DNA of 64,000 nt from Rhizobium sp. (GCA_019739215.1 JAHHDR010000004.1:124001-188000), one strand, 5' to 3'; shown: positions 1 through 9,142, numbered from the stretch's first letter. Program-made: numbers and translations. The notes: generated by a model not told the origin, from the sequence alone.

Positions 1-463
1 CCTTGCTCGCCGCATTGCCATTGTCGCATTTCCACTCGTAGCGCCGGTAGCCAAGGTCGTCGAACACATGGCGGGCCATGAGATAATGGACTTCGGTGGA
101 CAAAGGCGAGCGCGCCATGGCCAGGCCATGCGCCACGCCGCCGACCTCGACTACGCCATTGGCCGGATCGGCGCGCATGTAGTGCGCCATGCCGACAATT
201 TCGCCGGTCCCGTTGTCGCGGAAAAGTTCGGTCAACCATCCGCTCTGCTTGAGCGTGTCGAGCCAGTCGGCGAACGCGTCGGCATTTGCGAAATCGGGCG
301 CCGCGAAGTATTTCAGTCGCTCGTTGGTGCCCAGGCCGCCGAGCGCAGCCCAGAGCGCATCGGCATGGTCCGAGCGGACATAGGGCTCGATCGTGACGAA
401 GCGCCCCTTCAGCGTCACAGGCTGGGGTGCGGGACGGGGTTTCCAGTTGGTGAGATCTTCCAT
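1..463 (-). CDS. GNAT acetyltransferase, RimJ/RimL type (partial)
   Basis: This reading frame starts at the ATG complementary to 461-463 and runs off the left edge, so its C-terminus is missing. About 154 residues are visible. They fit the RimJ/RimL-like GNAT family: an N-terminal strand (LKGRFVTIEPY), a central strand (GEIVGMAHYMR), and the start of the acetyl-CoA region with VHYLMARHVFDDLGY followed by YEWKCDNGNAAS. In this family that last segment lies next to the CoA site and substrate loop. The acceptor (protein N-terminus, amino acid or small amine) cannot be told from sequence. It lies downstream of the DUF533 gene on the same strand, with a hairpin between them. Confidence 0.85.
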   Translation of the reverse strand, partial: MEDLTNWKPRPAPQPVTLKGRFVTIEPYVRSDHADALWAALGGLGTNERLKYFAAPDFANADAFADWLDTLKQSGWLTELFRDNGTGEIVGMAHYMRADPANGVVEVGGVAHGLAMARSPLSTEVHYLMARHVFDDLGYRRYEWKCDNGNAASK

Positions 464-486
464 TGGCTCTCGCAGGGATCAAGGTT

Positions 487-513
487 CGGTGCGGCGATAT
501 CACCGCCGCACCG
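487..513 (-). terminator. Hairpin after the DUF533 gene
   Basis: A 10-bp perfect stem (487-496 with 504-513) closes a 7-nt loop. It sits 34 nt past the DUF533 stop and upstream of the acetyltransferase start. There is no T-run on either side, so it may be a weak or Rho-assisted terminator or an mRNA 3'-end stabiliser. Confidence 0.4.
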
Positions 514-546
514 GCGAATAGACAAATGAAATCTCGTTAAGTGACG

Positions 547-1260
547 TCAGGCCACCTTGGCGCTGGCAACCGTCGCCTCGATATGGTCGACGAGCCCGTC
601 GGCAAGGCCAAGCCGGCCGGCAAGCAGGTCGAGATAGCCGCGCTCGGCCCGGCTGTCCGGTTCGATGGCAATGCGGGACGCCGTGTAGAGCTCGACTTTC
701 TGGCTCTCGGTCGTGGCAGCCGCGACAATGGCGTCTAGATCGACGGGCGTGGAAAGCTCATGCTCGAGGAAGGCCTCGGCATCCGCGCCAAGACCCGCGA
801 TCTTGACCTTTCCGAGGATCGCCTCGCGCTCGGCTTGATCGATATGACCGTCGGCGCGGGCGGCAGCAATCATCGCGCGGACCAGGATGACCGCGAAATC
901 TTCATTGTTGGCCGCATCATCGACGCTGAAGCCAGTGCCCGATGGCGGCGGAAGCAGAGCAGGTTCCGCGGTGGCTGCCGTCGAGGCGTCGCCCGGTTGC
1001 GGCTGCTGGCCAGCCTGCCAGTTCTTGTAGGCCTGGTAGCCAAGACCGGCAATGGCCGCAAGGCCGCCCATCTTGAGCGCAGACCCCGTCAACTGTCGGC
1101 CCGTTCCCGTACCGAGCAACACCGCGGCGATCGCACCGGTCGCCAGCGGATTGTCCTTGGCCATCTGGCCAAGCTGGCCGGCGCGATCCCGCACCGAACC
1201 TCCGGCACCGGGCACCTGGCTGCCAAGAAACTGATCCAGCAACTTTTTCGCGTCGAACAT
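547..1260 (-). CDS. DUF533 (YebE-like) tellurite-resistance TerB-fold membrane protein
   Basis: A protein of 237 residues starting MFDAKKLLDQF. The start at 1260 is chosen because AGGAGGACTGG lies just before the ATG; a longer frame upstream has no ribosome site. The N-terminal third has a Gly-rich linker and a hydrophobic segment (about residues 45-75) that probably spans or touches the inner membrane. A Pro/Ala linker follows, and the C-terminal half (about 105-235) is an alpha-helical TerB-like domain with the Asp-rich signature AAARADGHIDQAER. This is the arrangement of DUF533/YebE proteins. Members are conserved but their biochemical role is unknown; YebE is linked to envelope stress in enterobacteria. 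Confidence 0.85.
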   Translation of the reverse strand: MFDAKKLLDQFLGSQVPGAGGSVRDRAGQLGQMAKDNPLATGAIAAVLLGTGTGRQLTGSALKMGGLAAIAGLGYQAYKNWQAGQQPQPGDASTAATAEPALLPPPSGTGFSVDDAANNEDFAVILVRAMIAAARADGHIDQAEREAILGKVKIAGLGADAEAFLEHELSTPVDLDAIVAAATTESQKVELYTASRIAIEPDSRAERGYLDLLAGRLGLADGLVDHIEATVASAKVA

Positions 1261-1362
1261 CCAGTCCTCCTGTTTGGCCTTTTGGGTCCAAGGACAACAT
1301 AGGATCACGACTGGCGGATTACAAAGGGCTAACCTATGTTCGAGCTTCTGACCCTTAGCTCA

Positions 1363-2001
1363 TCAGCCCCTGAGCGCCACTGCCTCCGCCGCGAGCCTGG
1401 TGATGCCGTCCCAATCGCCGCTCGCGACCATGGCCTTCGGCGCCACCCAGGAGCCACCGACGCAGATGACGTTTGGCAGCGAGAGATAATCCTTCGCATT
1501 CTTGAGCGAAATGCCGCCGGTCGGGCAGAACTGGATTCCCGCGAGCGGCGAGGCGAGCGCGCCGATATAGTTGGCGCCGCCGGCCTGTTCGGCGGGGAAG
1601 AACTTCACCACCGAATAGCCGCGATCGCGGACCTTCATGACCTCGGTCGCGGTGGCCGTGCCGGGCAGAAGCGGGATGTCGGACTGGTCGGCGGCGTCAA
1701 GGACGGAGTGGCCTGCGCCCGGGGAGACGATGAACTTCGAGCCGGCCTTGACCGCCTGCTCCCACTGGCGGGCATCAAGCACGGTGCCGGCGCCGGCAAC
1801 GGCGCCCTCGACCTCGTCGGCCACCGCCTTGATCGCGTCGAGCGCGGCGGCGGTGCGCATGGTGATCTCGATCGCCTTCAGGCCGCCCTTGACGAGCGCG
1901 CGGGCCAGCGGCACGGCCGATTTCGCGTCCTCAATGATGATGACGGGCACCACCGGCTGCAGACGGAGCGTGGCAAGCAAAGTCTCGGTCTTGGCGTTCA
2001 T
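1363..2001 (-). CDS. eda: KDPG/KHG aldolase
   Basis: A class I aldolase of 212 residues that splits 2-keto-3-deoxy-6-phosphogluconate into pyruvate and glyceraldehyde 3-phosphate, the last step of the Entner-Doudoroff pathway in the cytoplasm. The Schiff-base lysine is K133 in VVKFFPAE. E45 and R49 in EITMRT fall at the same positions as in the E. coli enzyme, and the phosphate loop is CPTGGI. Length is normal. It stands alone, without edd or zwf, and is divergent from the WYL regulator gene across a 150-bp gap that carries repeated ATACTG motifs. Entner-Doudoroff flux is the usual glucose route in rhizobia, which fits the sugar loci in the window. Confidence 0.95.
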   Translation of the reverse strand: MNAKTETLLATLRLQPVVPVIIIEDAKSAVPLARALVKGGLKAIEITMRTAAALDAIKAVADEVEGAVAGAGTVLDARQWEQAVKAGSKFIVSPGAGHSVLDAADQSDIPLLPGTATATEVMKVRDRGYSVVKFFPAEQAGGANYIGALASPLAGIQFCPTGGISLKNAKDYLSLPNVICVGGSWVAPKAMVASGDWDGITRLAAEAVALRG

Positions 2002-2081
2002 CGGGCAGTTCCTTCAAACGATTGAATCCGCAGCCTAGTTACTGCGCCAGCTGACGCCTGTCGAGTGGAAACTGCCTGCCG

Positions 2082-2114
2082 ATACTGGCCGATACTGCCA
2101 CAATATGACAGTAT
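2082..2114. promoter_or_regulatory. Triplicated ATACTG motif between eda and the WYL regulator
   Basis: ATACTG occurs at 2082-2087 and 2092-2097, exactly 10 bp apart, and its inverse CAGTAT at 2109-2114. The arrangement (one direct repeat plus one inverted copy, 38 bp upstream of the regulator ATG) looks like an autoregulatory binding site for the WYL-family protein at 2152. This is inference from position and symmetry. Confidence 0.4.
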
Positions 2115-2151
2115 GAGGCGCTAGGCTGCTGCCACAAACAGGTGCAATCCC

Positions 2152-2859
2152 ATGTCACGCTCCCAACGTCTGCTGGATTTGATCCAGACCCTTCGCCGCT
2201 ATCGCCGGCCTGTCAGCGGCCAGACGCTGGCCGACGAAACGGGCGTCAGCCTGCGAACGCTCTATCGCGATATCGCGACTTTGCAGGCCCAGGGCGCGGA
2301 TATCGAAGGCGAGCCCGGCATGGGCTACATTCTGAAACCGGGGTTTCTCTTGCCACCACTGATGTTTTCGGAAGACGAGATCGAAGCGCTGGTGCTGGGT
2401 TCGCGATGGGTGGCGAGCCGCACCGACAGCGATCTCTCCCGCGCCGCCGCCAATGTGCTGGCCAAGATCGCCGCCGTGCTGCCCGACGATCTCAAGCCGA
2501 AACTCGAAAGCTCCAACCTTCTCGTCCCGCCCACGTGGAACGATGTCAAGGACGTCGTCGATCTCTCGCTGGTCCGCAAGGCGATCCGAAACGAGCATAT
2601 CGTCGAGATCGGCTACGTCGATGCCGCCGGCGTGCCGACCGAGCGCCGGATCTGGCCATTCGCGCTCGGCTTCTACGACCGCGTCCGCGTGGTCGCGGCC
2701 TGGTGCGAAATGCGGGGCGACTTCCGCAACTTCCGGACCGATCGCATCCAGCGCATGGAGCCGCAGGGCAAGCGCTATCCCCGGCGCAAGGCGGAACTCC
2801 TCAAGGCCTGGCGCAGCGCCGAGGACCGGCACTTCGAGCAGGGCAAAAGCAGCATCTGA
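2152..2859 (+). CDS. YafY-type HTH-WYL transcriptional regulator
   Basis: A protein of 235 residues. Residues 1-60 form a DeoR-like winged helix-turn-helix ([17 protein letters not shown], then the recognition region [11 protein letters not shown]). About residues 65-130 are a helical linker, and residues 140-225 form a WYL domain with the conserved patterns [10 protein letters not shown] and [14 protein letters not shown] domains usually bind a small ligand or nucleic acid. No enzyme gene is directly co-transcribed apart from trhO, whose frame begins 60 bp downstream. Divergence from eda and the repeated ATACTG elements suggest autoregulation; the ligand is unknown. Confidence 0.9.
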   Translation: MSRSQRLLDLIQTLRRYRRPVSGQTLADETGVSLRTLYRDIATLQAQGADIEGEPGMGYILKPGFLLPPLMFSEDEIEALVLGSRWVASRTDSDLSRAAANVLAKIAAVLPDDLKPKLESSNLLVPPTWNDVKDVVDLSLVRKAIRNEHIVEIGYVDAAGVPTERRIWPFALGFYDRVRVVAAWCEMRGDFRNFRTDRIQRMEPQGKRYPRRKAELLKAWRSAEDRHFEQGKSSI

Positions 2860-2918
2860 CCCGACTGCGACGCCTGATCCCGTTGCGCTTTGCGGCCGTT
2901 GGCGCTATGTCGCCGGTC

Positions 2919-3845
2919 ATGACTGACGACACGACACTCCAGCCCTGGCGCGTGGCCGCGCTCTACCATTTCACGCGGGTGCATGACCACGCGCGGCTGC
3001 GCGGTCCCCTGCAGGCGCTTTGCGAGGAGAACGACGTCTGCGGCACGCTGCTGCTCGCCCATGAAGGCATCAACGGCACGATCGGCGGGCCGGACGACGG
3101 CGTCGGGACAGTCCTTGCCTTCCTGCGCGCCCAGCCTGAATTCGCCTCGCTCGAACACAAGGAAAGCCGGGCGTCCAAGAAGCCGTTCCTGCGCATGAAG
3201 GTGAAGCTCAAGAAGGAGATCGTCACCATGGGCGTGGAGACGATCGATCCCCTCAGGGTCGTCGGCACCTATGTCGAACCGGCCGACTGGAACTCGCTGA
3301 TCAGCGACCCTGATACCATCGTCATCGACACGCGCAACGACTACGAGACGGCCATCGGCACCTTCAAGGGCGCTGTCGACCCCGATATCAAGACCTTCCG
3401 CGAGTTCCCCGCCTGGGTGCGCGCCAATGCGGGCCTCCACAACAAGCCGAAGATCGCCATGTTCTGCACCGGGGGCATCCGCTGCGAGAAGGCAACGGCT
3501 TTCATGAAGGAAGAGGGCTTCGACGAGGTCTTCCACCTCAAGGGCGGCATCCTGAAATATCTCGAACAGGTGCCTGAAGAGGAAAGCCTCTGGGAAGGCG
3601 CCTGCTTCGTCTTCGACGAGCGCGTCTCGGTCGTCCATGGCCTCGGCGAAGGCGACCACAAGCTTTGCCGCGCCTGCCGCAATCCGCTGACGGCGGAGGC
3701 CATGGCATCGCCACACTATGAAGCCGGCGTCTCCTGTCCGGCCTGCCACGAGGTCCGCACCGAGGACGACCGCAACCGTTTCCGCGAACGCGAGAAGCAG
3801 GCGCGTCTGGCTCGCGAGCGCGGCCAGCGGCACATGGGATCATGA
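2919..3845 (+). CDS. trhO: tRNA uridine(34) hydroxylase TrhO (UPF0176, rhodanese fold)
   Basis: TrhO family members hydroxylate uridine 34 of some tRNAs to ho5U using oxygen, the first step towards cmo5U-type wobble bases. The protein is 308 residues with an N-terminal ferredoxin-like domain (about 1-105, [13 protein letters not shown]) and a rhodanese domain (about 115-225) with the active-site cysteine C183 in [12 protein letters not shown] Cys-rich C-terminal tail ([11 protein letters not shown] and VSCPACHE) probably binds zinc. ATG at 2919 is preferred; an in-frame ATG at 2907 is possible, and neither has a strong ribosome site. The frame stays open further upstream, but only as a shadow of the WYL gene. 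Confidence 0.93.
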   Translation: MTDDTTLQPWRVAALYHFTRVHDHARLRGPLQALCEENDVCGTLLLAHEGINGTIGGPDDGVGTVLAFLRAQPEFASLEHKESRASKKPFLRMKVKLKKEIVTMGVETIDPLRVVGTYVEPADWNSLISDPDTIVIDTRNDYETAIGTFKGAVDPDIKTFREFPAWVRANAGLHNKPKIAMFCTGGIRCEKATAFMKEEGFDEVFHLKGGILKYLEQVPEEESLWEGACFVFDERVSVVHGLGEGDHKLCRACRNPLTAEAMASPHYEAGVSCPACHEVRTEDDRNRFREREKQARLARERGQRHMGS

Positions 3846-3867
3846 AACCACGAGTAAGGAAACCAAG

Positions 3868-5049
3868 ATGTTCGAAACGCTGACTGCTGCGCCGCCCGAC
3901 AAGATCCTGAATCTATCGACGCTCTACCGCGCTGACAGCAGGCCGGAGAAAATGGATCTCGGTGTCGGCGTCTACAAGGATTCCTCCGGCGCGACCGTGA
4001 TCATGAAGGCGGTGCGCGAGGCCGAAAAGCGGCTCTATGACAGCCAGACCACCAAGACCTATGTCGGCATGGGCGGCGACGACGGCTTCAACAAGGCGAT
4101 GCTGAAGATGGTGTTCGGCGACGATGCCGATCTCAGCCGCATGTTTTCCAGCCAGACCGCCGGCGGTTCCGGCGCGCTGCGCACCATCGCCGACCTCATC
4201 AAGCGCGCCCGTCCGGAGGCGACCGTCTGGCTCTCCGACCCGACCTGGGCCAACCACGCACCGATCCTCAAGGCCGCCGGCCTGCCGACCGCGACCTATC
4301 CCTATTTCGATGCGGCTTCGGGCACGGTGAAGTTCGATGCCATGCTGGAAGGCCTCAAGGCTGCCAAGGCGGGTGACGTCATCCTGCTGCATGGCTGCTG
4401 CCACAACCCGACCGGGGCGAACCTGACCATGGCTGAGTGGACCAAGGTTGCCGACCTCCTGGTCGAGCGGAACCTGTTCCCCTTCGTCGATCTCGCCTAT
4501 CAGGGTTTTGGCGACGGGCTGGAAGAGGACTGCGCGCCGGTGCGGCTGCTCGCGAGCAAGGTGCCGGAAATGGCGGTCGCCACCTCCTGCTCGAAGAATT
4601 TTTCGGTCTATCGCGACCGCGTCGGCGCCGCGATCCTCGTGGGCAAGGACGCCGACAGCGTCAAGATCGCCGGCAGCCAATTGCTGACCGTGACCCGCGT
4701 CCTCTATTCCATGCCGCCGGATCATGCCGCCGCGGCGGTTCGCATCATCATGGAAGATGACGACCTGCGCGCCAACTGGAAGGCGGAACTCGAGCAGATG
4801 CGGCTTCGCATGCTCAATCTCCGCAAGGGTTTCGCCGAGGCGCTGCGTCGTCAGTCCAATTCCGACCGCTTCGACTTCATCGCCGAACATCGCGGCATGT
4901 TCTCAAGGCTCGGCATTACCGAGGCACAGGTGGACCGTCTGCGCGACGAGTATGGGATCTACATGGTCGGGGACAGCCGGTTCAATGTTGCCGGCCTCAA
5001 GGAAGACAGGCTCGAAGAGCTGGCCAAGGCGGTCGTTTCCGTCCTCTGA
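3868..5049 (+). CDS. Aromatic amino acid (aspartate/tyrosine) aminotransferase, class I
   Basis: A PLP enzyme of 393 residues that exchanges the amino group between aromatic amino acids or aspartate and 2-oxoglutarate. The N-terminus LNLSTLYRADSRPEKMDLGVG matches the Asp/aromatic subfamily Ia. The PLP lysine is K243 in SCSKNFSVYRDRVG, and HGCCHNPTG is the conserved cofactor loop. ATG 3868 follows AGTAAGGAAACCAAG at good spacing, 22 bp after the trhO stop, so the two genes may share a transcript. It is close to TatA/TyrB-type enzymes of rhizobia, but substrate range within subfamily Ia cannot be assigned from motifs alone. Confidence 0.92.
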   Translation: MFETLTAAPPDKILNLSTLYRADSRPEKMDLGVGVYKDSSGATVIMKAVREAEKRLYDSQTTKTYVGMGGDDGFNKAMLKMVFGDDADLSRMFSSQTAGGSGALRTIADLIKRARPEATVWLSDPTWANHAPILKAAGLPTATYPYFDAASGTVKFDAMLEGLKAAKAGDVILLHGCCHNPTGANLTMAEWTKVADLLVERNLFPFVDLAYQGFGDGLEEDCAPVRLLASKVPEMAVATSCSKNFSVYRDRVGAAILVGKDADSVKIAGSQLLTVTRVLYSMPPDHAAAAVRIIMEDDDLRANWKAELEQMRLRMLNLRKGFAEALRRQSNSDRFDFIAEHRGMFSRLGITEAQVDRLRDEYGIYMVGDSRFNVAGLKEDRLEELAKAVVSVL

Positions 5050-5166
5050 GCGCCCCGACAACCTTGACTTCCAGACGCGGCTGCTGGTCTACTTATGCCA
5101 TTGATGCTCCTGCGAAAGACACTCGGCGAGCGGTGCAAGCCGGGTGTTGCGGTTCGATGAGGATGG

Positions 5167-7116
5167 ATGGTCTTGGCACTGACACTCGTCTCATTCGGAA
5201 GTCCGCGCCTGCTCGACCGAAGCGGCATCGCCATCGCCTTTCCCGCGAAGGGACTTCTCGCAGCCGCCTACATCGCCTCCCGCCCGGGGCGAAGCGCCAC
5301 GCGAGCAGAGCTCGCAGCGTTTCTCTGGGGCGACGACGCCCTCAATCCGCTGGTAAATCTGCGCCAGTTGCTTGCCCGCGTCAAAACCCGCCAGCAGGAG
5401 ATCGGCGCCCACCTTTTGACGGCATCCGACCGCGAGATCATGGTTCCCGCCGATGCGGTCGCCTGCGATTTCCTCTGCCTGGCGGATCTGCCCGTCGAGC
5501 GCCCGCGGGACATCGTGGAAATGTCACTCGCCCATCTCAGCGGGGGCTTCTTCGCCGGCGGGATCGCATCCGACCGGGCGGAACTGTGGATCGCGGCCCA
5601 GCAGGAACTGCTGCTCTCACGTTTCGCGGCCGCACTGCAAGACATCGCTCACGAGAGCGATGCAGGGGGCCGAGATGCCCTGCTGAAACCGGCCGCCTAC
5701 CGGCTGCTGGAATTCGACCCTTACAGCGAAGTTGCCTACCGTACACTTATCGAAGCCTTCGCCGCCGAGGGGAACGTCGCGCAGGCGAAGGCGATCTACG
5801 ACCGGTACAGCAACCGCCTGCAAAAAGATCTCGACGCAAAGCCAGACAGCAGCATGCTTGCCATTCGCGACCATATCAACGTTCTGGCCATGGCAAGATT
5901 GCCTGCCGCGCCGGCCGCGAACGTCTCCGTCGCGCCGCCTGGCCCCGGCAAGACCATGCTGCCGCGCCTCATGCTGATGCCTCCCACGCAGGATACGGCG
6001 AGCGCCACAGGACTTCTCGCATCAAGCCTGCTTGAGGACGTCACGATCAGTCTCTGCCGGGCAAAGAGCATCCTGCTCGTGGCGCCGCATACGGCGCGCC
6101 GCATAGCAGCAATGGAGGACGCGGGCCGGCAGGAAGCTTACCGGACATGCAGCGTGTCCTACCTGTTGGAAACCCGACTCGCGCGCGCGGCCGGTGGCGA
6201 CGCGCTGTTCGTCTCGCTGGTCAACATTCCCGAAGACACGATCCTGTGGGCCGAGCGCCTGCCGATCGAGCCGGAAGGTCTCGGCGCGGCCTTCAACCTC
6301 ATGGTCCGCCGCCTCTCCGCGGCGGCATTGTCGCTGATCGAGCGGCATGAACTCTCCCGCATCGACCGGACGACGACGCCTTCCGCCTACCAGAACTACC
6401 TCATCGGCAAGCATCATGTGCGTTATCTGGAATTGCCGAGCATTCGCCGGGCACGCCGGGCGTTCCGCGCCACGCTGAAGGAAATGCCAGATTTCGCGCC
6501 GGCGCTCGGCGGGCTTTCCCGGACCGAGCACTTCGAATGGCTGTTGACCGCGCGGGGCGACACCGAACTGCTCCGGAAGTCGGAAGAGCATGCCCAGGCG
6601 GCGATCGATGCCGATGCGCATGATCCCACCGGCTTCCACCAGCTCGGCGTCGCCAGGCTCTATCGCGGCGCCTTCGACGAGAGCCTGGAGCTTCTGGAGG
6701 CCGCGGAACGCAATGCACCATCGCATTCGGACCTGATCGCCGATCATGCCGACACGCTGGTCCACGCCTCGCGCCCCGAGGAGGCGCTCGCCAAGATCGC
6801 GCTTGCCTTGGAGCTCAACCCATTGGCGCCGGACAACTACTGGTGGACCTCCGCGGGCGCGAACTATTCCCTGCAACGCTACGAAACGGCGATCGAGAGC
6901 CTTTCCCGCGTTGCCGACCAGACCAATGTTCTGCGTATCCACGCAGCCTGCTGGGCCATGCTCGGCGACCGGCGCAAGGCACGCGCCTGCATGCGACGCG
7001 CCATGGAGATCTTCCCGGACTTCAAGATCGACAAATGGCTGGAACTCATCCCGATAAGGGATCCGGCCGAGCGCGACCATTATCGCGAAGGGCTGCGCCT
7101 GGCCGGCTTCAAGTGA
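5167..7116 (+). CDS. SARP-like BTAD regulator with TolB-like and TPR domains
   Basis: A large protein of 649 residues. Residues 1-95 resemble an OmpR/SARP winged helix (ATRAELAAFLWGDDALNPLVNLRQLLARV). Residues 100-240 form a bacterial transcriptional activator domain with TPR-like helices (YRLLEFDPYSEVAYRTLIEAFA). Residues 260-380 resemble the TolB-N/FlgO-like segment found after such domains and in class III cyclases (SYLLETRLARA and ILWAERL). Residues 385-640 are tetratricopeptide repeats. There is no NB-ARC or cyclase catalytic domain and no membrane segment. GAGGATGG precedes the ATG. No neighbouring operon reveals the target. Confidence 0.82.
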   Translation: MVLALTLVSFGSPRLLDRSGIAIAFPAKGLLAAAYIASRPGRSATRAELAAFLWGDDALNPLVNLRQLLARVKTRQQEIGAHLLTASDREIMVPADAVACDFLCLADLPVERPRDIVEMSLAHLSGGFFAGGIASDRAELWIAAQQELLLSRFAAALQDIAHESDAGGRDALLKPAAYRLLEFDPYSEVAYRTLIEAFAAEGNVAQAKAIYDRYSNRLQKDLDAKPDSSMLAIRDHINVLAMARLPAAPAANVSVAPPGPGKTMLPRLMLMPPTQDTASATGLLASSLLEDVTISLCRAKSILLVAPHTARRIAAMEDAGRQEAYRTCSVSYLLETRLARAAGGDALFVSLVNIPEDTILWAERLPIEPEGLGAAFNLMVRRLSAAALSLIERHELSRIDRTTTPSAYQNYLIGKHHVRYLELPSIRRARRAFRATLKEMPDFAPALGGLSRTEHFEWLLTARGDTELLRKSEEHAQAAIDADAHDPTGFHQLGVARLYRGAFDESLELLEAAERNAPSHSDLIADHADTLVHASRPEEALAKIALALELNPLAPDNYWWTSAGANYSLQRYETAIESLSRVADQTNVLRIHAACWAMLGDRRKARACMRRAMEIFPDFKIDKWLELIPIRDPAERDHYREGLRLAGFK

Positions 7117-7294
7117 CCGCACTTAGGAGCACCAACCGTGTCACGCCTGTGTCACGCCGCCGCCGCTAGGGCTTCCCGGACGGATTCAAATCAGTCGCAT
7201 GAATGAATGCCCCGGCACGGCTGGATCAAGAGCCATGCCGGGACACCATAACGGGAGCCGCCTGCAGCCCTGCCTGAAGGCTCCCGCTACCCCA

Positions 7295-7324
7295 CCGCTG
7301 CCGGAAGCTTGCTTCCGGCAGCGG
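7295..7324. repeat. Perfect 13-bp inverted repeat (hairpin)
   Basis: CCGCTGCCGGAAG at 7295-7307 is exactly complementary to 7312-7324 around a 4-nt centre, with one further C-G pair possible. The downstream sequence is GAAATTC, without a T-run on either strand, so it is not a classical intrinsic terminator. It could be an mRNA end structure or part of a small RNA. Confidence 0.6.
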
Positions 7325-7414
7325 AAATTCGGCCTTCCTGTGATGCCCGCCCTGTTTTCGTGATGCAGGGCCATCGCCGGCCCATGCAGGTGACACACAT
7401 GTGGAAGCAGACAG

Positions 7415-7525
7415 ATGGAAACAGATACAAAGAACAAATGGCCCATTGCAATACTGGTCATTGCCTTTGTGTTGGGCTGCCTCGGGCTCGCATTGCGCGA
7501 GGCCACGCTGTTCGGCTGGCTGTGA
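7415..7525 (+). CDS. Possible 36-residue single-pass membrane peptide
   Basis: The frame reads METDTKNKWP, then a hydrophobic stretch of about 17 residues (IAILVIAFVLGCLGLAL), then REATLFGWL and a stop. The layout (short charged N-terminus, one transmembrane helix, short tail) is typical of small inner-membrane peptides. GGAAG lies about 10 nt upstream of the ATG as a weak ribosome site. No homologue is recognised. The ORF lies in a gene-free region, so it does not overlap another frame, but its length makes chance possible. Confidence 0.35.
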   Translation: METDTKNKWPIAILVIAFVLGCLGLALREATLFGWL

Positions 7526-7661
7526 TATCTGGAAAGGCGCTGTGATGTCTGGGAAAATCCAGATTCGCCTGGCGCAGGAGGCGGCGACCTGATCGACCCG
7601 CGCAACGGTGGGCGGTATCGGTACGCCGACTGCTTGGCGGCGATCGCGTGCAGGACAAGGT

Positions 7662-9056
7662 TTACTCGGCGGTCGCCTCAGATCGCGTGCCCGCGAAGTT
7701 CCCCTTCGGAAATTCGCCGGCGAGCTGGCTGTACCACTTGCCGCTCTTCTTTACTGTGCGGACCTGGGTCTCGTAATCGACATGTACGAGGCCGAAGCGC
7801 ATCTTGTAGCCCTCCGCCCATTCGAAATTGTCCATCAATGACCAGGCGAAATAGCCCCGCATCGGGAAGCCTTCCTTGATCAGGTCCGCCGTGACCGAGA
7901 GGTGGTCGGCATAATAGTCGAGACGCGGCTGGTCATCGACCTCGCCATCAGCACCAACGCCCATGTTGTAGGCTGCACCGTTCTCGGTAATGTAGCATTC
8001 CGGCAGGTCGTATTTCGCATAGAGATCGCGGACGACATGGCTCAGGCCGGTGGAATCGATCTCCCAGCCGATGTCGGTCTTGTCGGGCTTCACCGCCGGC
8101 GCCTGGACATGGGCCGGATAGGGTGCGCCGGGGTTCGGATCGGCGGCGACGCGCATCGGCGTATAGTAGTTCAGGCCCCACCAGTCGATTGTCCGCGAAA
8201 TGGTCGTAAGGTCGCCGTCCTCGATCCTGGGCATGATCGGCTCATAGGCTTCCAGAAGGGACTCAGGATAGGCGCCCCTGAACACCGGCCCGAAGAACAT
8301 GTCGTTGTGGAAGTCCTCGGCACGGGCCGCAGCCTCGAGGTCGGCCTCCGTTTGCGTCGCCGGAATGATTGACATGGCATTGTAGACAATGCCGACGGGC
8401 AGCTTCGGCGCCTCGGATCGGATTGCTTCGACGCCGAGGCCATGGGCGAGATTGGTGTAATGCGCCGCATGCAGCGTCGCCTGTATGTTGCGCTCGCCCG
8501 GCGCGTGAATTCCGAGCAGATGCGACAGGATCACCGAGCACCATGGTTCGTTGAAGGTCGCCACCGCATCGAGCCGGTCGCCGAGGCGCTTGGCCACGGT
8601 CTGGGCGTAGCGCTGGAAGGCGTAGGCCGTCGAGCGGGCGGTCCAGCCGCCGTCGCCCATGAGTGCCAGCGGCAGATCCCAGTGATAGAGCGTCGCGTAG
8701 GTCTTGATGCCGCGCTGCTTGCAGCCGTCGACGAGGCGATCGTAGAAATCAAGACCCGTCTCGTTGAGCGGTCCAGTGCCATCGGGGTAGACGCGCGGCC
8801 AGGCGATCGAGAAGCGATAGGCCTCAACGCCGAGGTCCTTGATCAGGTCAAGGTCGTCGTCGAGCCTGTTGTAATGATCGCAGGCGATATCGCCGTTGTC
8901 GCGGTTGTGGACGCGGCCGGGCATGTTGGAGAAGGCATCCCAGATCGAGGGCTTGCGGCCATCGGCCTTCGAGGCACCTTCGATCTGGAAGGCGGCGGTG
9001 GCCACGCCGAAGACGAAATTCCCCGGGAAGCGGGCGGCGAGCTTTTTCGGGTCCAT
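7662..9056 (-). CDS. bglA: GH1 beta-glucosidase
   Basis: A glycoside hydrolase family 1 enzyme of 464 residues that removes non-reducing beta-linked glucose (or related sugars) from small glycosides. The acid/base residue is E170 in ATFNEPW and the nucleophile E358 in YITENGAA. FPGNFVFGVATAAFQIEGA is the classical N-terminal signature, and FAWSLMDNFEWAEGY lines the glycone site. There is no signal peptide, so it acts in the cytoplasm on imported glycosides. The start at 9056 is chosen because GFO-type upstream residues of the longer frame are not GH1-like. It is the last gene of a minus-strand sugar locus but has its own 188-bp upstream region with a putative operator. Confidence 0.94.
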   Translation of the reverse strand: MDPKKLAARFPGNFVFGVATAAFQIEGASKADGRKPSIWDAFSNMPGRVHNRDNGDIACDHYNRLDDDLDLIKDLGVEAYRFSIAWPRVYPDGTGPLNETGLDFYDRLVDGCKQRGIKTYATLYHWDLPLALMGDGGWTARSTAYAFQRYAQTVAKRLGDRLDAVATFNEPWCSVILSHLLGIHAPGERNIQATLHAAHYTNLAHGLGVEAIRSEAPKLPVGIVYNAMSIIPATQTEADLEAAARAEDFHNDMFFGPVFRGAYPESLLEAYEPIMPRIEDGDLTTISRTIDWWGLNYYTPMRVAADPNPGAPYPAHVQAPAVKPDKTDIGWEIDSTGLSHVVRDLYAKYDLPECYITENGAAYNMGVGADGEVDDQPRLDYYADHLSVTADLIKEGFPMRGYFAWSLMDNFEWAEGYKMRFGLVHVDYETQVRTVKKSGKWYSQLAGEFPKGNFAGTRSEATAE

Positions 9057-9142
9057 GAGAGATCTTTCGGAATGTGGAAAACGGATTATCGACCCTGCAC
9101 TAACCAAGCACAGCCGACCTGTACAGCCTGAAAATTTCAAAT

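Larger units (their letters stand above)
7117..7661. other. 545-bp intergenic region with hairpins and one tiny ORF
   Basis: The region lies between the convergent BTAD regulator and beta-glucosidase genes. It contains a stem at 7211-7222/7231-7242 (12 bp with one G-T mismatch), which may end transcription of the regulator gene; a strong perfect palindrome at 7295-7324; and a 36-codon ORF at 7415-7525. I see no tRNA, terminator with a clear T-run, or longer protein gene. Confidence 0.6.

Noticed and set aside
2142..2906. N-terminal extension of the TrhO frame by about 255 codons
   Set aside because: This part is the WYL gene read in another frame; the rhodanese protein has normal length from 2919.
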